Part shown: piece after piece, positions 1 to 11,968 of the stretch | Numbering within the stretch: the stretch's first letter is position 1 | Layout: every line of letters begins with the position of its first letter | Source: Dioscorea cayenensis subsp. rotundata | Lineage: Eukaryota > Streptophyta > Magnoliopsida > Dioscoreales > Dioscoreaceae | Direction of reading: 5' to 3' | Length of the DNA: 64,000 nt | Assembly: GCF_009730915.1 (NCBI RefSeq) | Contig: NC_052475.1 | Span: 806,001-870,000, forward strand | Program-made: the position numbers and the translations under genes | The notes under the pieces: model-generated | Told to the model about the DNA's origin: nothing | Seen by the model: only the letters and a program-made list of their open reading frames with translations | The model's database searches: none

Positions 1-37
1 AAATAGGAGAAAAAAAAAGAGAGAGAAAAAAAATCAC

Positions 38-1532
38 CTGTATAGGCTCAATAAGCAAAGCCAATGATGTTACAAATGAAAAGAACTTTGACATATCAAA
101 AGAGGTTCTTGACAACGCCAGAGTAGAACTACACAACACAAGCAACCCAGTTATATATATTACTTGTATGATTTGAGGAATTAATGCTTTCATCTTCTTC
201 TTTCCCAAACGTCCCATGAGATCATCATGTGCAAGCCTTTGAAAACGAAAGCCTTCAATCAATCTACCATTATTGGCCTTTACAAAAAGCATTGATGGAA
301 GTACCTAAAAATAATAATAGATAACTAAGATGTACTGCTTAACCATATAATAGTAACTAACTTGGAAAACCAACCACAATGTCGAAAGAAAAGAAGCACC
401 TCATTTAGGTAGGCAGCAAGCATAGCGCCAGTTAATTGTGCTTTGTTTGATACTCTACGGAGCCAATCACCAAGATATGTCATGATGAGCAACATGCACG
501 GAAATGCCTACCATTACAACATTCAAATCTAACTCCAATACAAACTTGTGACATGAAAGATGTAAAAAATTTGTTTCCATGAACTCACCATTCCTGAAGC
601 AAGAGAAAGAACTGGACTGATATTTATCATCTGAGAAGCCATTGCAATCAACTGCAAAGTATTTGGCACTGTACTCTGCACTAAAAGGTTTAGCCTAAAT
701 CAAAACGAACAATTTGTACGCGAAAGTTGGATTAAATTTTATTATCAAACTAAGAAATTGAGATCCTGCTCATTGTTTGCAAAATCATCCATACCAAAAA
801 ATAACATGATCTTGCTTCAATAACAACACCAACAATGAGCAACATAAATTCAGAAACTACATGACAAACTTCAACACAAGAAATAAAAATGAGTAAATAT
901 AATGAAACTAAAAAAGAGCAGTGGAAAACCAAGCTTACATTCAAGAGAGCATGCACAGTTTCCGCAATGTCCGATGCCTCAGTGGTGATACGATTCGCAA
1001 CATCCCCAGATGGAATACCACCATTACCTTCGAAAAACCCCATATCCTGTTCAAGCACGCGATCAAACACATGAACCCTGATACGATAAGCGGCTCCGAG
1101 AGCAGCCTCCCAAAGGAAAGCTTGCTGGAGATAACACGCAACCGAACGAAGAGAGAGGAGAAAAGCGAGGCGGAGTCCGTCGCGGACGATGCGATCGGGA
1201 CTCGCAGCAGCGAGGGCGGAGGGGACTCGGCCGAGACAAGGGACAGCAGTGGAAAGGCAGCAAACGGAGATGGCGGAGCAGAGCCATCCAGAGAGGATGG
1301 GGCGGTACTCGGATCGAAGGAATGGCGAGATGTCAAAGAGCGGAGAGGGAGAGCAGGAGGAGGGGATCGTGGACGCAGAGAGGGAGAAGGAGCGGGAGGA
1401 TCTAGAGGGCAAAGTTAGGGTTAGGGTTAGGGTTTGGAAGGAGGAGGAGGAGGAGGTGGAGGAAATGAGATTGTGAGAGCTGGGGATGGAAAGCAGCAAC
1501 GGAGCTCGGTGGAGAAGCATGGTGATGGCCAT
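38..1532 (-). CDS. ABCB29: ABC transporter B family, plastid half-transporter (ABCB29-like), 5' part
   Basis: Half-size ABC exporter of the ABCB/TAP type, probably in the chloroplast envelope; substrate unknown. Only the N-terminal part is here and the gene runs off the left edge. Exons: 1532-939, 675-589, 507-400, 304-38, each with a GT donor and AG acceptor and all in phase 0. Residues 1-65 are Ser/Thr-rich with few acidic residues, as in a plastid transit peptide. Exon 1 then covers the start of the transmembrane domain, with the typical stretch FFEGNGGIPSGDVANRITTE and EASDIAETVHALLN. Exons 2-4 continue the membrane domain (NTLQLIAMASQM, PCMLLIMTYLGDWLRR, SFVTSLALLIEPIQ). The Walker A and signature motifs would lie outside the window. 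The first ATG, at 1532, has a good context (gccATGGcc). The ABCB29 assignment rests on remembered similarity to the Arabidopsis protein. Odd feature: telomere-like repeats inside the transit-peptide codons. Confidence 0.88.
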
Positions 1533-1569
1533 GGCTTTCGAGTTTTGAATTGGAAGCAGCTCGTGATCG

Positions 1570-1577
1570 TTTATATA
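1570..1577 (-). promoter_or_regulatory. TATA-like box of the ABCB29-like gene
   Basis: TATATAAA on the minus strand, 38 bp upstream of the start codon at 1532. The spacing implies a very short 5' leader, or else use of another start site or the second in-frame ATG (codon 5). Confidence 0.4.
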
Positions 1578-2821
1578 GAAGCCGGGAAGAGATTAAAAAA
1601 CGGAGCTCCGAAATCAGTAAGTCAGCTTATCGGATTCGGATCCAATAGGATAAACCTTTATTCAAGGTAATCTAATGGATTATTTTTAGAGCTCTTGTGG
1701 ATCTTTGTACTGCTGATTTACAAAGGTGTGTATAGAGTATAAAAACCATCCAAACTAACAAAATGAAGCCATTACCTTGAAAGGCAAGAGGGAATTTTTG
1801 TACATCAAAATATATATATATATATATATGAATTTAATTCTATGAATGTTGGTGCTGAAACGTTGAATTTCATTTGAATGATCTTCACCATTGCACTAGC
1901 AATTGCATATATAGTGCTTTTTTTTAATTTTTTGCTCAAGTATGCATGCGGTTCCAGGCTTCCAGCCATCAAACTTGATTATTACTAACAACTTTGTTGA
2001 AAAATTATAAAATCCCAACAACACCCAACTACCAGTTTTAAAAGCCAATATAACCTTTAACCACCATTAAAGATACTGTTAATATACCAATTTCTCTGTA
2101 TCTCGCACTACCTCTTGCGTTTCTCCTATCCCAAGGAATCTCAATATTATGATAGATGGATAAGCTCATTTTTGGTCTTTTCTTTCGTTTTAGCCGTGTA
2201 GCTCTTCTCAGGGGAAAAAACTAGGGCCACACTAAACTAAGCAATTGCCCAAACTTTAATTTCACTGTTTTTGATCTTATAAATTATAAAACGATTAAAA
2301 ATTAATCTTTCGTACAAACTAAAATCAATGATATCAAACCAACACTATAACATGCCATGATCAACAGTTAAATTAAAAAAAACTCTTGAATAAAAACCTC
2401 ATCGCAAACTTTTAAATGAGTTTTCTTTAGTCATAGTTTCAAAATAATAAATTATTATTCAATAACTACGATGAAATAATTAAAAAGAAAAAGGGCAGCA
2501 CCTCATAAGTCACACCTATCAAAAGCCATCAAGCCACAATACAATCTAAACATTGATGCACACGTATCCACTCTAAAATAAAACAATTCAATATATCAGT
2601 CACAAACATGATTTGAAGCCACAATCCATTTGAAAATTGGTTCTTACCACATAACTGACATTATGTAAAAATCCAAACGGAAATAGAGTTCAAAGTAAGC
2701 TTTTCTAATAAACAGCACAGATTGCTTCATAAAATGGTGTTGTCCATAAACAAAGCATTACCAGTAATTTCCTCAGAAGAGCAAAATGGAACACCAAAGC
2801 AAACAAAACTTTGGAAATTCT
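1578..2821. other. Intergenic stretch and eS25 3' flank, no gene seen
   Basis: AT-rich DNA between the ABCB29-like promoter and the eS25 stop codon. It includes a TA microsatellite near 1810-1830 and the likely eS25 3' UTR (minus strand). I see no supported gene. Confidence 0.6.
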
Positions 2822-4943
2822 CTAGGTATTGGTTGCCCTAGTGTAAATCTGCTGACTGGCATGAGCTGCGACCATCCTAATAGCACCCCTAGCCATTAAA
2901 TCCTTGATTGCCCTCCGTGCAAGAGAACCATTGATCTGAGAAAAACAAACCAAGAATTAAATCTATCAGATATAATCCATTAAGAGAGGCATATCTTCTA
3001 CACCTTTAAGTGAACATAGATTATAGATTTAGGAGAAAAAAATTTAAAAGTAGAAAACTAAAAGAAAAATATAACTTATACATTATCTTCCAAAATTGGA
3101 TTACATTAAAAAAAAAATTTAAGCAAAGATTATACTGGTATCATACCTTGAGATCATACAACAGAACTTAATCAATAATGAGACAAGGATATAGTATTCA
3201 GAAATCAACATATATTATTTTGCAATGGCTTAAGAGTAAAACATAAGCTGAACTCCTAAAGCTCTAAATCAAACTAAAGAGGAACATAAAACAAGTAAAT
3301 TTGAATAACAAACAAAATTCATTAAGAGAGGCATCCATACACCTTTAAGTGAACATAGATTATAGATATAAGAGGAAAAATTTCGTCGTAGAAAACTAAA
3401 ACAAAAATATAACTTATACATTATCTTTCAAAATTGGAGTACATAACAAAATAAAATAAAATAAAATAAAATAAAATAACTTAAGCCAAGGTTTTACTGG
3501 TATCATACCATGAGACCATACAACAGAACTTAAATCAATAATGAGACAAGGATATAGTATTCAGAAATAAACATATATTATTCTGCGATAGCTTAAGAGT
3601 AAAACATAAGCTGAACTCCTAAACCTCTAAATCAAACTAAAGAGGAACATGAAACAAAGAAATTTGAATAACAAATAAATCAGTGCAAAAATCGATAACA
3701 AGCTTCATCTGAATATTTGTAAAGGCTTTGGACAATAAATCAAGAAAAAACAGATGAAACAAGACGGAAGCAAGACACACACCCACATCAACCATAATTG
3801 CATCGCAAGTCTTGTGGATATTCCAATCACAACAAGCATCTAGCCTAGGAAGTGAATAAATTTTTAACAAAATAACTTCAACTAGAAACAAAGGTCATAT
3901 ACTATATGAAAATCCAGAAGCAACGAAGATATTTCAAGACAACATATCCTTGGGAAGATTTATAACAATAAGCTTTTACATGTATCAATGAAACATTGAC
4001 AAAACTAAAATTGATAATAAAAGAAGTCATAGGACAGCAAACATCATGATGTCCAATACGAAAACAATAACACAAACAAACCGTAAAACAGGCACTAAAT
4101 CTTCAGGATCATCATGCATTTGCAGTAAAGTCACACCTTAATTAGACACCACACAAGAATATACCAAATGAATAACACATCAAGTTTTCTCAATAAAATA
4201 TCTGACATCCTATATATATACATTGATGAATTTAATACCTCATAAGACATTCACACATGTGAGGATGAAGAAGGGTGTTTTTCTTCAAAATCATCTTTGA
4301 ATAACTAAATTGAGGCCTTGATCAGTTACTGTATAAGAAAATTGACAAATCATATTTTCCTCTAAAACAGACTAGCAGCAAAAAGATATTCCATGGAACC
4401 CTTCTTCAGACAACATGTAATAAAAATAACAAATCATATTCTCTCCATAAATGACTAGCAATCAAAAGATATATCATACACACAAATTCACACATTTAAG
4501 GAAAACATACAAATAATCACAGATTTATATATCAAATTGAGAGAGGATTAACAAGTATAAGAATCATACCCTCAACCGCTCGGAGAGAACCGACGGAGTG
4601 ATCTGCTTAAACTTGGGGACTTCGGTGAGCATCTTATCATAGCTCGCTTGATCAAACAGCACGGCATTGTTCACCTTCTCCTTCTGCTTCCCCTTGCTCC
4701 ACTTCTGCAAACCAAAACCAACCACTTAAGAAAAAAGCGCATCGAAGATCAAAGAGAAATTCCTAAGAGAAACCCTAACGAACCTTCTTCTTTTGCTTTC
4801 CTCCACCGGACTTGGCCGGCTTTGATGATGGCGGTGGGGCCTTATCCTTCTTCGGCGCCTGTGATCATCGACCAAAGAGAGATTCAGAAGTAGAGAAACA
4901 ATAAGAAGATACAAAGATCAAGATTTTCGGAGCACCATACCAT
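2822..4943 (-). CDS. RPS25: 40S ribosomal protein eS25
   Basis: Component of the small cytosolic ribosomal subunit; in other eukaryotes eS25 sits near the head and helps IRES-driven initiation. Exons: 4943-4941 (the ATG alone), 4858-4784, 4704-4570, 2935-2822, giving 108 aa, the usual plant length. The Lys-rich N-terminus ([35 protein letters not shown]) and the conserved core ([42 protein letters not shown] at the C-terminus) leave no real doubt. The first intron follows the start codon directly, a layout common in ribosomal-protein genes. Intron 3 is long (4569-2936) and holds a tandem duplication. Two telo-box motifs lie upstream. The gene is divergent from the IF1-like gene at 5434. Confidence 0.97.
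2979..3677. repeat. Tandem duplication (2 copies, period about 342 bp) in eS25 intron 3
   Basis: Copy 1 (2979-3320) and copy 2 (3321-3677) both start with ATTAAGAGAGGCAT. They share long blocks, including ACACCTTTAAGTGAACATAG, AATATAACTTATACATTATC and CATAAGCTGAACTCCTAAA. Copy 2 carries an extra AAAAT pentanucleotide run near 3446-3478. There is no coding content. Confidence 0.88.
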
Positions 4944-4971
4944 TTTCGAAGACGAGAAGCAGGAGGGCGTC

Positions 4972-5036
4972 TAGGGTTTCGCTGCGGCTTGCGGAGGATG
5001 ACCTCGCAAGAACGTGAGATTGAAGAAATAGGGTTT
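4972..5036 (-). promoter_or_regulatory. Two telo-box motifs upstream of eS25
   Basis: AAACCCTA occurs on the minus strand at 4979-4972 and again at 5036-5029, about 30 and 90 bp upstream of the eS25 ATG. Telo-boxes of this form are typical of plant ribosomal-protein promoters and leaders, where they support expression in dividing cells. The motifs are seen directly; their function here is inferred. Confidence 0.6.
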
Positions 5037-5048
5037 ATTGCGAAAAGG

Positions 5049-5325
5049 TTTCGCTGATGATCTGAGCCGTTAGATCTCTTCACCTTATAATCATGCCCAG
5101 TACTTCGTTGACACCTCAAATTTGAAGATGCGTGTCATAAACGCACATCTTAAGGCAAAATAAACGGTCGAGATATAGTCTCGTGATAAGATTTCGCTGA
5201 TGAGCTCTACGGCCTTACGGCCGTAGATTTTTCTTGTGATTCATTATAGTGCCTTAATCTGCTGACACTTCAAATATCAAGATACGTGACGGATCATATC
5301 TCGAGGCAAAATGAACGATCCGTTC
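5049..5325. repeat. Diverged tandem duplication in a bidirectional promoter
   Basis: Two ~140-bp units in the same orientation (about 5049-5190 and 5192-5325) share ordered blocks: TTTCGCTGATGA, CTGACAC/GTTGACAC, CTTCAAAT/CTCAAATT, AAGATRCGTG, AGGCAAAATRAACG. They lie between the divergent eS25 and IF1-like genes, so this regulatory DNA was doubled. Copy 2 also has a palindrome, ACGGCCTTACGGCCGTAG. Confidence 0.7.
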
Positions 5326-5433
5326 GTCGCCTTGATCCGCAAGCCATTGAAGCTGTGACTATTTGAGCGCAGCTGCATTCACTGAGAAAGAGAGAGAGAG
5401 AGAGAGAGCTTGAAACTCTAGAATCGGAGCACC

Positions 5434-6654
5434 ATGGCGGCAAGGCATCAGAGCACCATGGCGGCAAGGTACGTGGCGCGGAGGCTGTTCAGCGGGAAGG
5501 TCCTCAGCGAGGAGGAGAAGGCCGCGGAGAACGTTTACATCAAGGTGTTTCTCTGCTTCCTTCCTCGTCTTTCTTGATTTGATTAAGACTCCTCTGTAGC
5601 ATCGATGGATCCATGTTTAGCGATGTTTTTATTGACTGTTTACGCTAATGCTAGGGTTTTATCTTTTGTTTTTTTCTCTTTTGAAATTTTTAACATGATT
5701 ACTTGATGTTTACTGGTTTTGATCTATCTCGTCTTAGAGTTACTCTTTGATTTGCAATTTATTTTCATGCATTTAGATCTATTTTTCATAGTGATTTTAA
5801 GATATCAAAACTAATTTTCAGGATCTTGTTTCAATACTTTTACAATGGTTGAAAACATTTTGTAGCCATTATCAATTACTATTTCTTGATTTATATCTTG
5901 TGTAGTGTAGTAGTTTCTCATGGTATGAATTGCATTGATATTAAATTGGCAGCATGCTTGACCTAGAAGAATGGGCGGTACTGGAGACCAAATTGTTTTT
6001 CCATATATTGTTTTGAATCTTAATTTGGTGTTGAAAAACATTAGTTTCCATCAAGCATTTGCACCAGAGTAATCCTTTTTGTGTTTCTGTCTTGATTTCA
6101 CAGAAAATGGAGCAAGAGAAGCTGGAGAAGCTTGCTCGCAAGGTAAACTCTAATTTATTAGTTTGATTTGTTAGCAACCCTTAGTTTGATTTTGTAAATT
6201 TGCAACCATGTTGTGTTGGTGTTTCTATTCTTTTTTCATAAGCTTTTGTAATTGCAGAAGTTCATGATACTAGTTATCATGTTGTATGAATTGATTAAAT
6301 TGAGTTTGAGTTGTATAAGGTATTGAACTCATTGAAAGCATATAGCATGCTTTGCTACTGCTACATTATCTCTTATCTCTTAGGCATGGTTCTTTATCCA
6401 GTTTTATGGAGTTTGTGAACTGAAAAGGATAGAATTGAAATACTATGTAGGGAGTAAACAATCCCGGAGATCAGGCTTCGGCAACTGCAGCAGGTGATGC
6501 AAAAGCAAGTGGGTCGACAGCTTCATCGACTGCTGGTGTCTCAACTGATAAGAATCGCAACTATGCTGTGCTTGCCGGCGCGATTGCCGGTCTTTCTGCG
6601 CTTGGCTGGTACTTGTTGTCGAAACCCAAGAAAACTGAAGAGACCACTGACTGA
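5434..6654 (+). CDS. Small mitochondrial IF1-like membrane protein (At2g27730-like)
   Basis: Exons 5434-5544, 6104-6142 and 6451-6654 encode 117 aa. The N-terminus is basic and Arg/Ala-rich, as in a mitochondrial presequence (ARYVARRLFSG). Next comes a charged helical stretch, LSEEEKAAENVYIKKMEQEK, that resembles the inhibitory region of the ATP-synthase inhibitor IF1. A low-complexity Ala/Ser/Thr/Gly linker follows, then one membrane helix (YAVLAGAIAGLSALGWYLL) and a short Lys/Glu tail. As I recall, the Arabidopsis homologue At2g27730 is an uncharacterised mitochondrial protein reported in respiratory-complex preparations, so the role may be in the inner membrane. The start codon region is duplicated: a 24-bp direct repeat gives ATGs at 5434 and 5458, in frame with each other, and the second may be the ancestral start. 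The gene is divergent from eS25. Confidence 0.85.
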
Positions 6655-7533
6655 GAACTCCTGATCACAGAGAGAATTTGTCGTCTACTTTTACATTTCC
6701 GGGTTCGTAAACATGTAATAAGATTACATTCTGCTTATCAGCTTCCATGGATTCTGGCACACTGTGAAGCATGATTTTGTAATGAGAAATTTTCTCCTGT
6801 TAGAGGAGTTGTTACTCTATTCCTGTTTCTGGCAATGACTTGACTTGACTACTACATTTTGCTTGTCAGTGCATCTGTTCATCAACAACAGAATGTTACA
6901 TCCTTGTGAATTCAATCCAGGTAGCATTCTCAAGGATTATCTAAAAAGGTTAATGTGTCAATCCAGGCCTTTCTGTTTTTCAAGAGCTTTCTTATTCAGA
7001 ATTGGTTTTGATTCCTCCCAAACAAGAAAAAGGGGGAGAGGAAAAGGTGGTAAACATTTGGAATGAAAAAGAGAAGCTAGTTTTTGTGCTTATCCTGAGG
7101 ATATATATAACACATGTAAAAGATGCCTCAAAGTTCAATTCTAAATTTGAAGCTACTGACCGCATTCCCTCAAGCACACTACATCCCTCTAACAATCCAA
7201 ATTTCAATTAGAGGTTGGGTATAACAAATCCCAAGTTAGGTTTTAAACCAATAGTAACAATAATATTAATGACAACACCACTACTAACGCATGAATTTAC
7301 ATTTGGCAATGAAGGAAATTGGAGAAATAAATAGCTGCCCGTTGAAAATTATTTAGTTTGGTTGAGATGCTCAAACACAAGTTCATGCAAGTCGAGCTAA
7401 TGCCGCAAAAAACAACACTAGGAACCTTTACATCGGACCGCAGCAAATGGGCAGACCGTTGTGAAAATGAAAACTATCCTCAAGCAATATAAGTTCGGAA
7501 CAACATCAAATTAAGGAGGCCCTATGTTCCTCT
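6655..7533. other. 3' flanks of two convergent genes
   Basis: Non-coding DNA between the stop codon of the IF1-like gene (plus) and that of cpSRP54 (minus), so it should hold both 3' UTRs. I see no gene in the short frames here. Confidence 0.6.
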
Positions 7534-10500
7534 CTAGCTCTTTGATCCAAAACCACGAGGACTAGGCCGTGCCACCCCTGAATCCACAAATTGCTTCCTC
7601 GTTCCTGATCTCCTTTTCCTCCTAGCGGTACCAGGAGGTGCCTGGTAGTCAGGGAGAGATTAGATATCAGAGCATACATTGTGGTACACAAGACAGAAAA
7701 AAGGTACCTTCTGTTCGGCTTTCAGTGATTCCTCAAGGTTGTTTAAAGCAGGAATAGATCCGCCTTCCATTAACCCCATTAGATTCTTCATACGGACTCG
7801 CATTTGGAAAAGTTGAGCAACAAGTTGACTTACCTGAAAAGAATAAATCCTAGTTCATATCCAACATTCGATGCAAGAGAAGGTGTCCTGATTTGGTGTA
7901 TTTCACGGAAAATGCTATCTAAGTTTTAGCTACATTTTCGGCTAGATTAGAAGAACAAAACCTGCTGCTCTGTTTTGCCGGATTCAGTAGAAATTCTCTT
8001 CCTCCTAGCTTGTGATTCAGCTAACAATTCCGGCTTCTCCCTTTCCTCTGCCAATTGGGGGGAAAAAAAGGAACAGAATTATACTCAGCAAATGTATAAG
8101 CAATTCATTTGGCAGACTTCTTTTTCCAAATATAGAGAGATGCAATCTTGATCCTACTGAGTAAAGAGTCGAAATGGCTTCAGGTTTATACATAGTACAA
8201 ATAGATAAGGACCAAGCATAAAGCAAATCAAGGCTTGTATACAAAATAGCCAATGTAACTTTGTTTTCTCATATGAACGGAAGTATAATTCATACCTGGG
8301 GTCATTACTTCGATCATTGATTCCATAAGCTTCAAGCTTTTTTCAGCTTCTCGAATTTGTGCCGGAGTAACCTTTTCATCATAATAAATACCCAATTTCC
8401 AATTTCAGTAAGCTACTGACATTTATACAAAAATTCGAAATTCCAATTAACTGATGCCAATAATGGGAACACAAAACACTTGAATGATTAAAGGGGAAAA
8501 ACTAACTGCAAGGAATATGATAACAACAATAATTACCTTCCCCATTCCTGGGATCATTCCAATGACACGACTCATTGACCCCATTTGTGCAACAGCACGT
8601 GTTTGCTTTAAAAAGTCATTGAAGTCAAACTTTGCACTCATGATCTTCTTCTGCAGTTCTTCGGCATCTTCTTGTTTCATCTACTCGTGCATACAGTTAA
8701 CAGCACAGTTATTGAGCTTATTCTATTATTCTACAATAATTGAAGGGAAAAGTGAACAGGAAAGATTGTGGAATACTCACTACTTCCTGTGCCTTCTCCA
8801 CAAATGAAAGAACGTCTCCCATTCCTAAGATGCGGCCAGCCATGCGTTCAGGATAGAACGGCTCAAGGTCTTCCAAGCGTTCACCACGTCCTACAAGTTT
8901 AATCGGCCTACCTGAAACCTGTCAAGTTCCAAGTATCAAATACTTAGATTGGCAAACATTGCAACTATAATACGTGGAGTATCAAGCAATGAATAAATTC
9001 AACAAAACAATTATTTTCACAGCACATGAAAACTAAATACTTTTCAACAACCATAAACTTGCGTATATTTTTTTGTTTCAGTCTGAGATCAATGTCTCAA
9101 AAAGGGGAAAAAGAAAAGTAACATATATGTCACAAAAGAGTAATTATAGCACATAAATGCAAAGGCCAGTATTATGCAATAAACATGTATAATAACACCT
9201 TAAGGCAATGAAAAATGAATAACCTCTCTAACACTCAAAGCTGCTCCACCTCGAGAATCACCATCCAACTTTGTTAGTATGGCACCCGTAATACCAATCT
9301 CAATATTGAATGTTGTCACCAAGGCTGAGAGTAAAAAAAAAAAAAAAGAATTCACTATAAGATGAAAATAGAACACAAGTTCGCCATGTGTTTAGGTGCA
9401 TTCACACATAAATATTGTTTATAAAAACTATCAATTTAAATAGCCAGATTACATAGCTATAACAATTGACAAGAGATATATGACTTCCTAATAAAAGCAA
9501 GACAATGCTGTAACCTTATGACACTATAATGACCAGATATTAACTGCTGACAGTGAAAGCCCTTGCACATATGTAAGAGGTATGTCCATCACCAGAGAGC
9601 AAAAATCAAAGATGTCTCACTGGACCTCAACTGAAGCAATTAACGATTTTGTAATGCATAAAGTTAAAGTTCTCATACCTGCAGCTTCCTGGCCAGTCAT
9701 TGCATCAACCACTAGCAAAACTTCTGTAGGATTCAAGGCTTTCTTTACTTCCTTCAACTCATCCATCATTGTCTTATCTATCTGGAATTGGAAAATTGGC
9801 AATCAGCAAATTTATACTATTATATGTTGATGCCCCCAACCCAGACCATATAAACATATTCCAATATGATCTTCTATATGTACAAACACCTAAGCAGAAG
9901 GAAACATGTGAAGGAAAAATGCTCTCATGAGACCTGAAGTCTTCCAGCTGTATCCACAATTACTACATCAACTGATTTCTTTTTGGCTTCATTCAATCCA
10001 CGTTTTGCTATTTCTGCAGGCTTTATATCCGTTCCTTCAGAATAGACTGGCACTCCCACCTAAAGGTTACAGCAAAGCATCAGAATGTGTGAAATAATTT
10101 GAACACCCGGAAATGGCTGAACAAACATAGTTAGTTGATTTGATGTTCTACAAACTAGCTTCCTTCACAAAAGTAAAATATACTCGAACAACCTGTTTGC
10201 CCAAAATTTTGAGCTGGTCAATAGCAGCAGGCCTATAAACATCTCCTGCAACCAACATGCAACTCTTCCCCTGTTATCTGTGCCACATCTGTTAGTATCA
10301 ATAGGTTACACAAACATTCTGCTGATAAATCAATATCAGAGATTTCTTCCAGAAAATTGATATTCTTTAGAGAGTGGAACTTGGTTCGCACCAGCTTCTT
10401 AAGATAAAATGCAAGTTTTGCACAAACAGTAGTCTTCCCAACACCTTGCAGACCTGCTAGTAATATCACTGTCGGTCCAGATTTTGCAAATTCTAAATCA

Positions 10501-11682
10501 GAGACTTCTCCACCCATAAGCTTAACAAGCTCGTCATTCACAATCTTCACTAATTGTTGGTCAGGTCTCACCCCACGAATCAAACCCACACCAACAGCCT
10601 GATCACTGACAGCCTGCACAAACCTTCGAACAACTGTCAAGCTCACCTGTACAGAAATGATAAGTTAAGTTTTATACAAGATATATATATATATATAACC
10701 ATAAAAAAGAGCTCACGTCTGCTTCCAAAAGAGCTCTCCGGATGTCCCGCATAGGTTCAACAATATTCTCTTTAGTCAGAACCTCTGAGATGAAATACAA
10801 GCATACTCAGATGTCAGATGGCATACATAATAGAAAACAAAATGGTAGATGCCACAGTATATAAGATAGCACTAATTGATAAATATCATGTTTGTGTTTC
10901 TACTGCTCTTTTTTCTTCCGGTAATGCAGGTCAGGAAGTGTTTCATGGAATTAAATTAAAGCTCAATGGCAGATCAAGACACCAAGAGAAAATTGAAGAA
11001 GGACCTAACCCTTCTTTGCTCCTGTGTTACTCTTAACTAGCACAAGAAGAGACTATAGAAAGAACATCAAGCCACATATTAATAGAAAAGTGCAAACTAG
11101 AGAATAAGGCTTCATTCAGGCTCTGAAATTCTCAAATAGAGAAAGTTAACATTGGAGAAAACAAGTAGTGAAAGGGAGATGCATACCTTCTCCCTTGAGT
11201 TTGTTCCATGCCGCTTCAAGACCACTTGTCAACTGCCCAAACATCTCAGCTCTCACCACAAACTGATTTCTTCTACCAATATAGCTTGATTCGGAATTAA
11301 TCCAACTCCAAACTTCTCTCTGGAGTTTGATACATAAAAAATCAAATTTTCCACAATTAAAACTCCAAATATTACATTTTTTGTGCAAAAATCAAGTCTA
11401 AAAGACAATAATGTAAAAATTTAAGTGAAAATATCAACTGAAAAACGAATAAATCGAACTGATTCCCACGAAAACAGAATCCTAGAATCAAGGAAAGCTT
11501 ACAGTGAAGAGATTCCTGGAGGGGTTTCCAAGAGAGAAGCCTGAGGAGCCTATCCATGGGGAGGCGGATCTGGAGGAAAAGCACGTTCTTCCAGCGTATC
11601 TCTGGCCGCGGGTAGCGAGGAAGGAGGTCGGAGAAGCGGAGAAATGCCGAGAAGCAACGGATGAGAAGCCGATCGTTTCCAT
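7534..11682 (-). CDS. CPSRP54: Chloroplast signal recognition particle 54 kDa protein
   Basis: GTPase of the chloroplast SRP. With cpSRP43 it carries LHC proteins to thylakoids, and with plastid ribosomes it targets nascent chains. Fourteen exons: 11682-11503, 11319-11187, 10784-10717, 10646-10392, 10270-10193, 10059-9934, 9781-9679, 9324-9224, 8918-8781, 8680-8537, 8371-8296, 8047-7962, 7833-7708, 7641-7534. They join in phase to 573 aa, close to the Arabidopsis length. A transit peptide occupies roughly the first 75 residues. The N domain follows, then the G domain with P-loop GLQGVGKTT (about 192-200), DTAGR (about 274-278) and [10 protein letters not shown]. The M domain includes [14 protein letters not shown] and GMIPGMGK. 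The C-terminal tail has ARRKR (about 544-548), the known cpSRP43 chromodomain-binding motif, and ends [10 protein letters not shown]. Every splice site used is GT-AG. No defect was seen. Confidence 0.97.
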
Positions 11683-11968
11683 GGCGGGAGGGAAAGAAAG
11701 AAAAAGATAAGGTTTTCACTTTTCATAATAACATTGCTCGCTTATGTTATGTATACACTATACAGCACACTGCACAGTGGTGGTTTTTCTTATTTATTTA
11801 TTTATTTATTTGTATTTATTTATTTATTGGGAAATTTTATTTTGAATATATATATATATAATCAAGATAGAAATTATTATTTTTTTAAATAAATGCGATG
11901 AGCATAGTTAGTTAAAGAAATTGATGAATGGACAAATTAGGAATTGATCATTCAACTTGTCCATTCTT

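Noticed and set aside
1414-1435. Possible chromosome-end telomere
   Set aside because: There are only about three repeats, inside a coding exon with genes on both sides.
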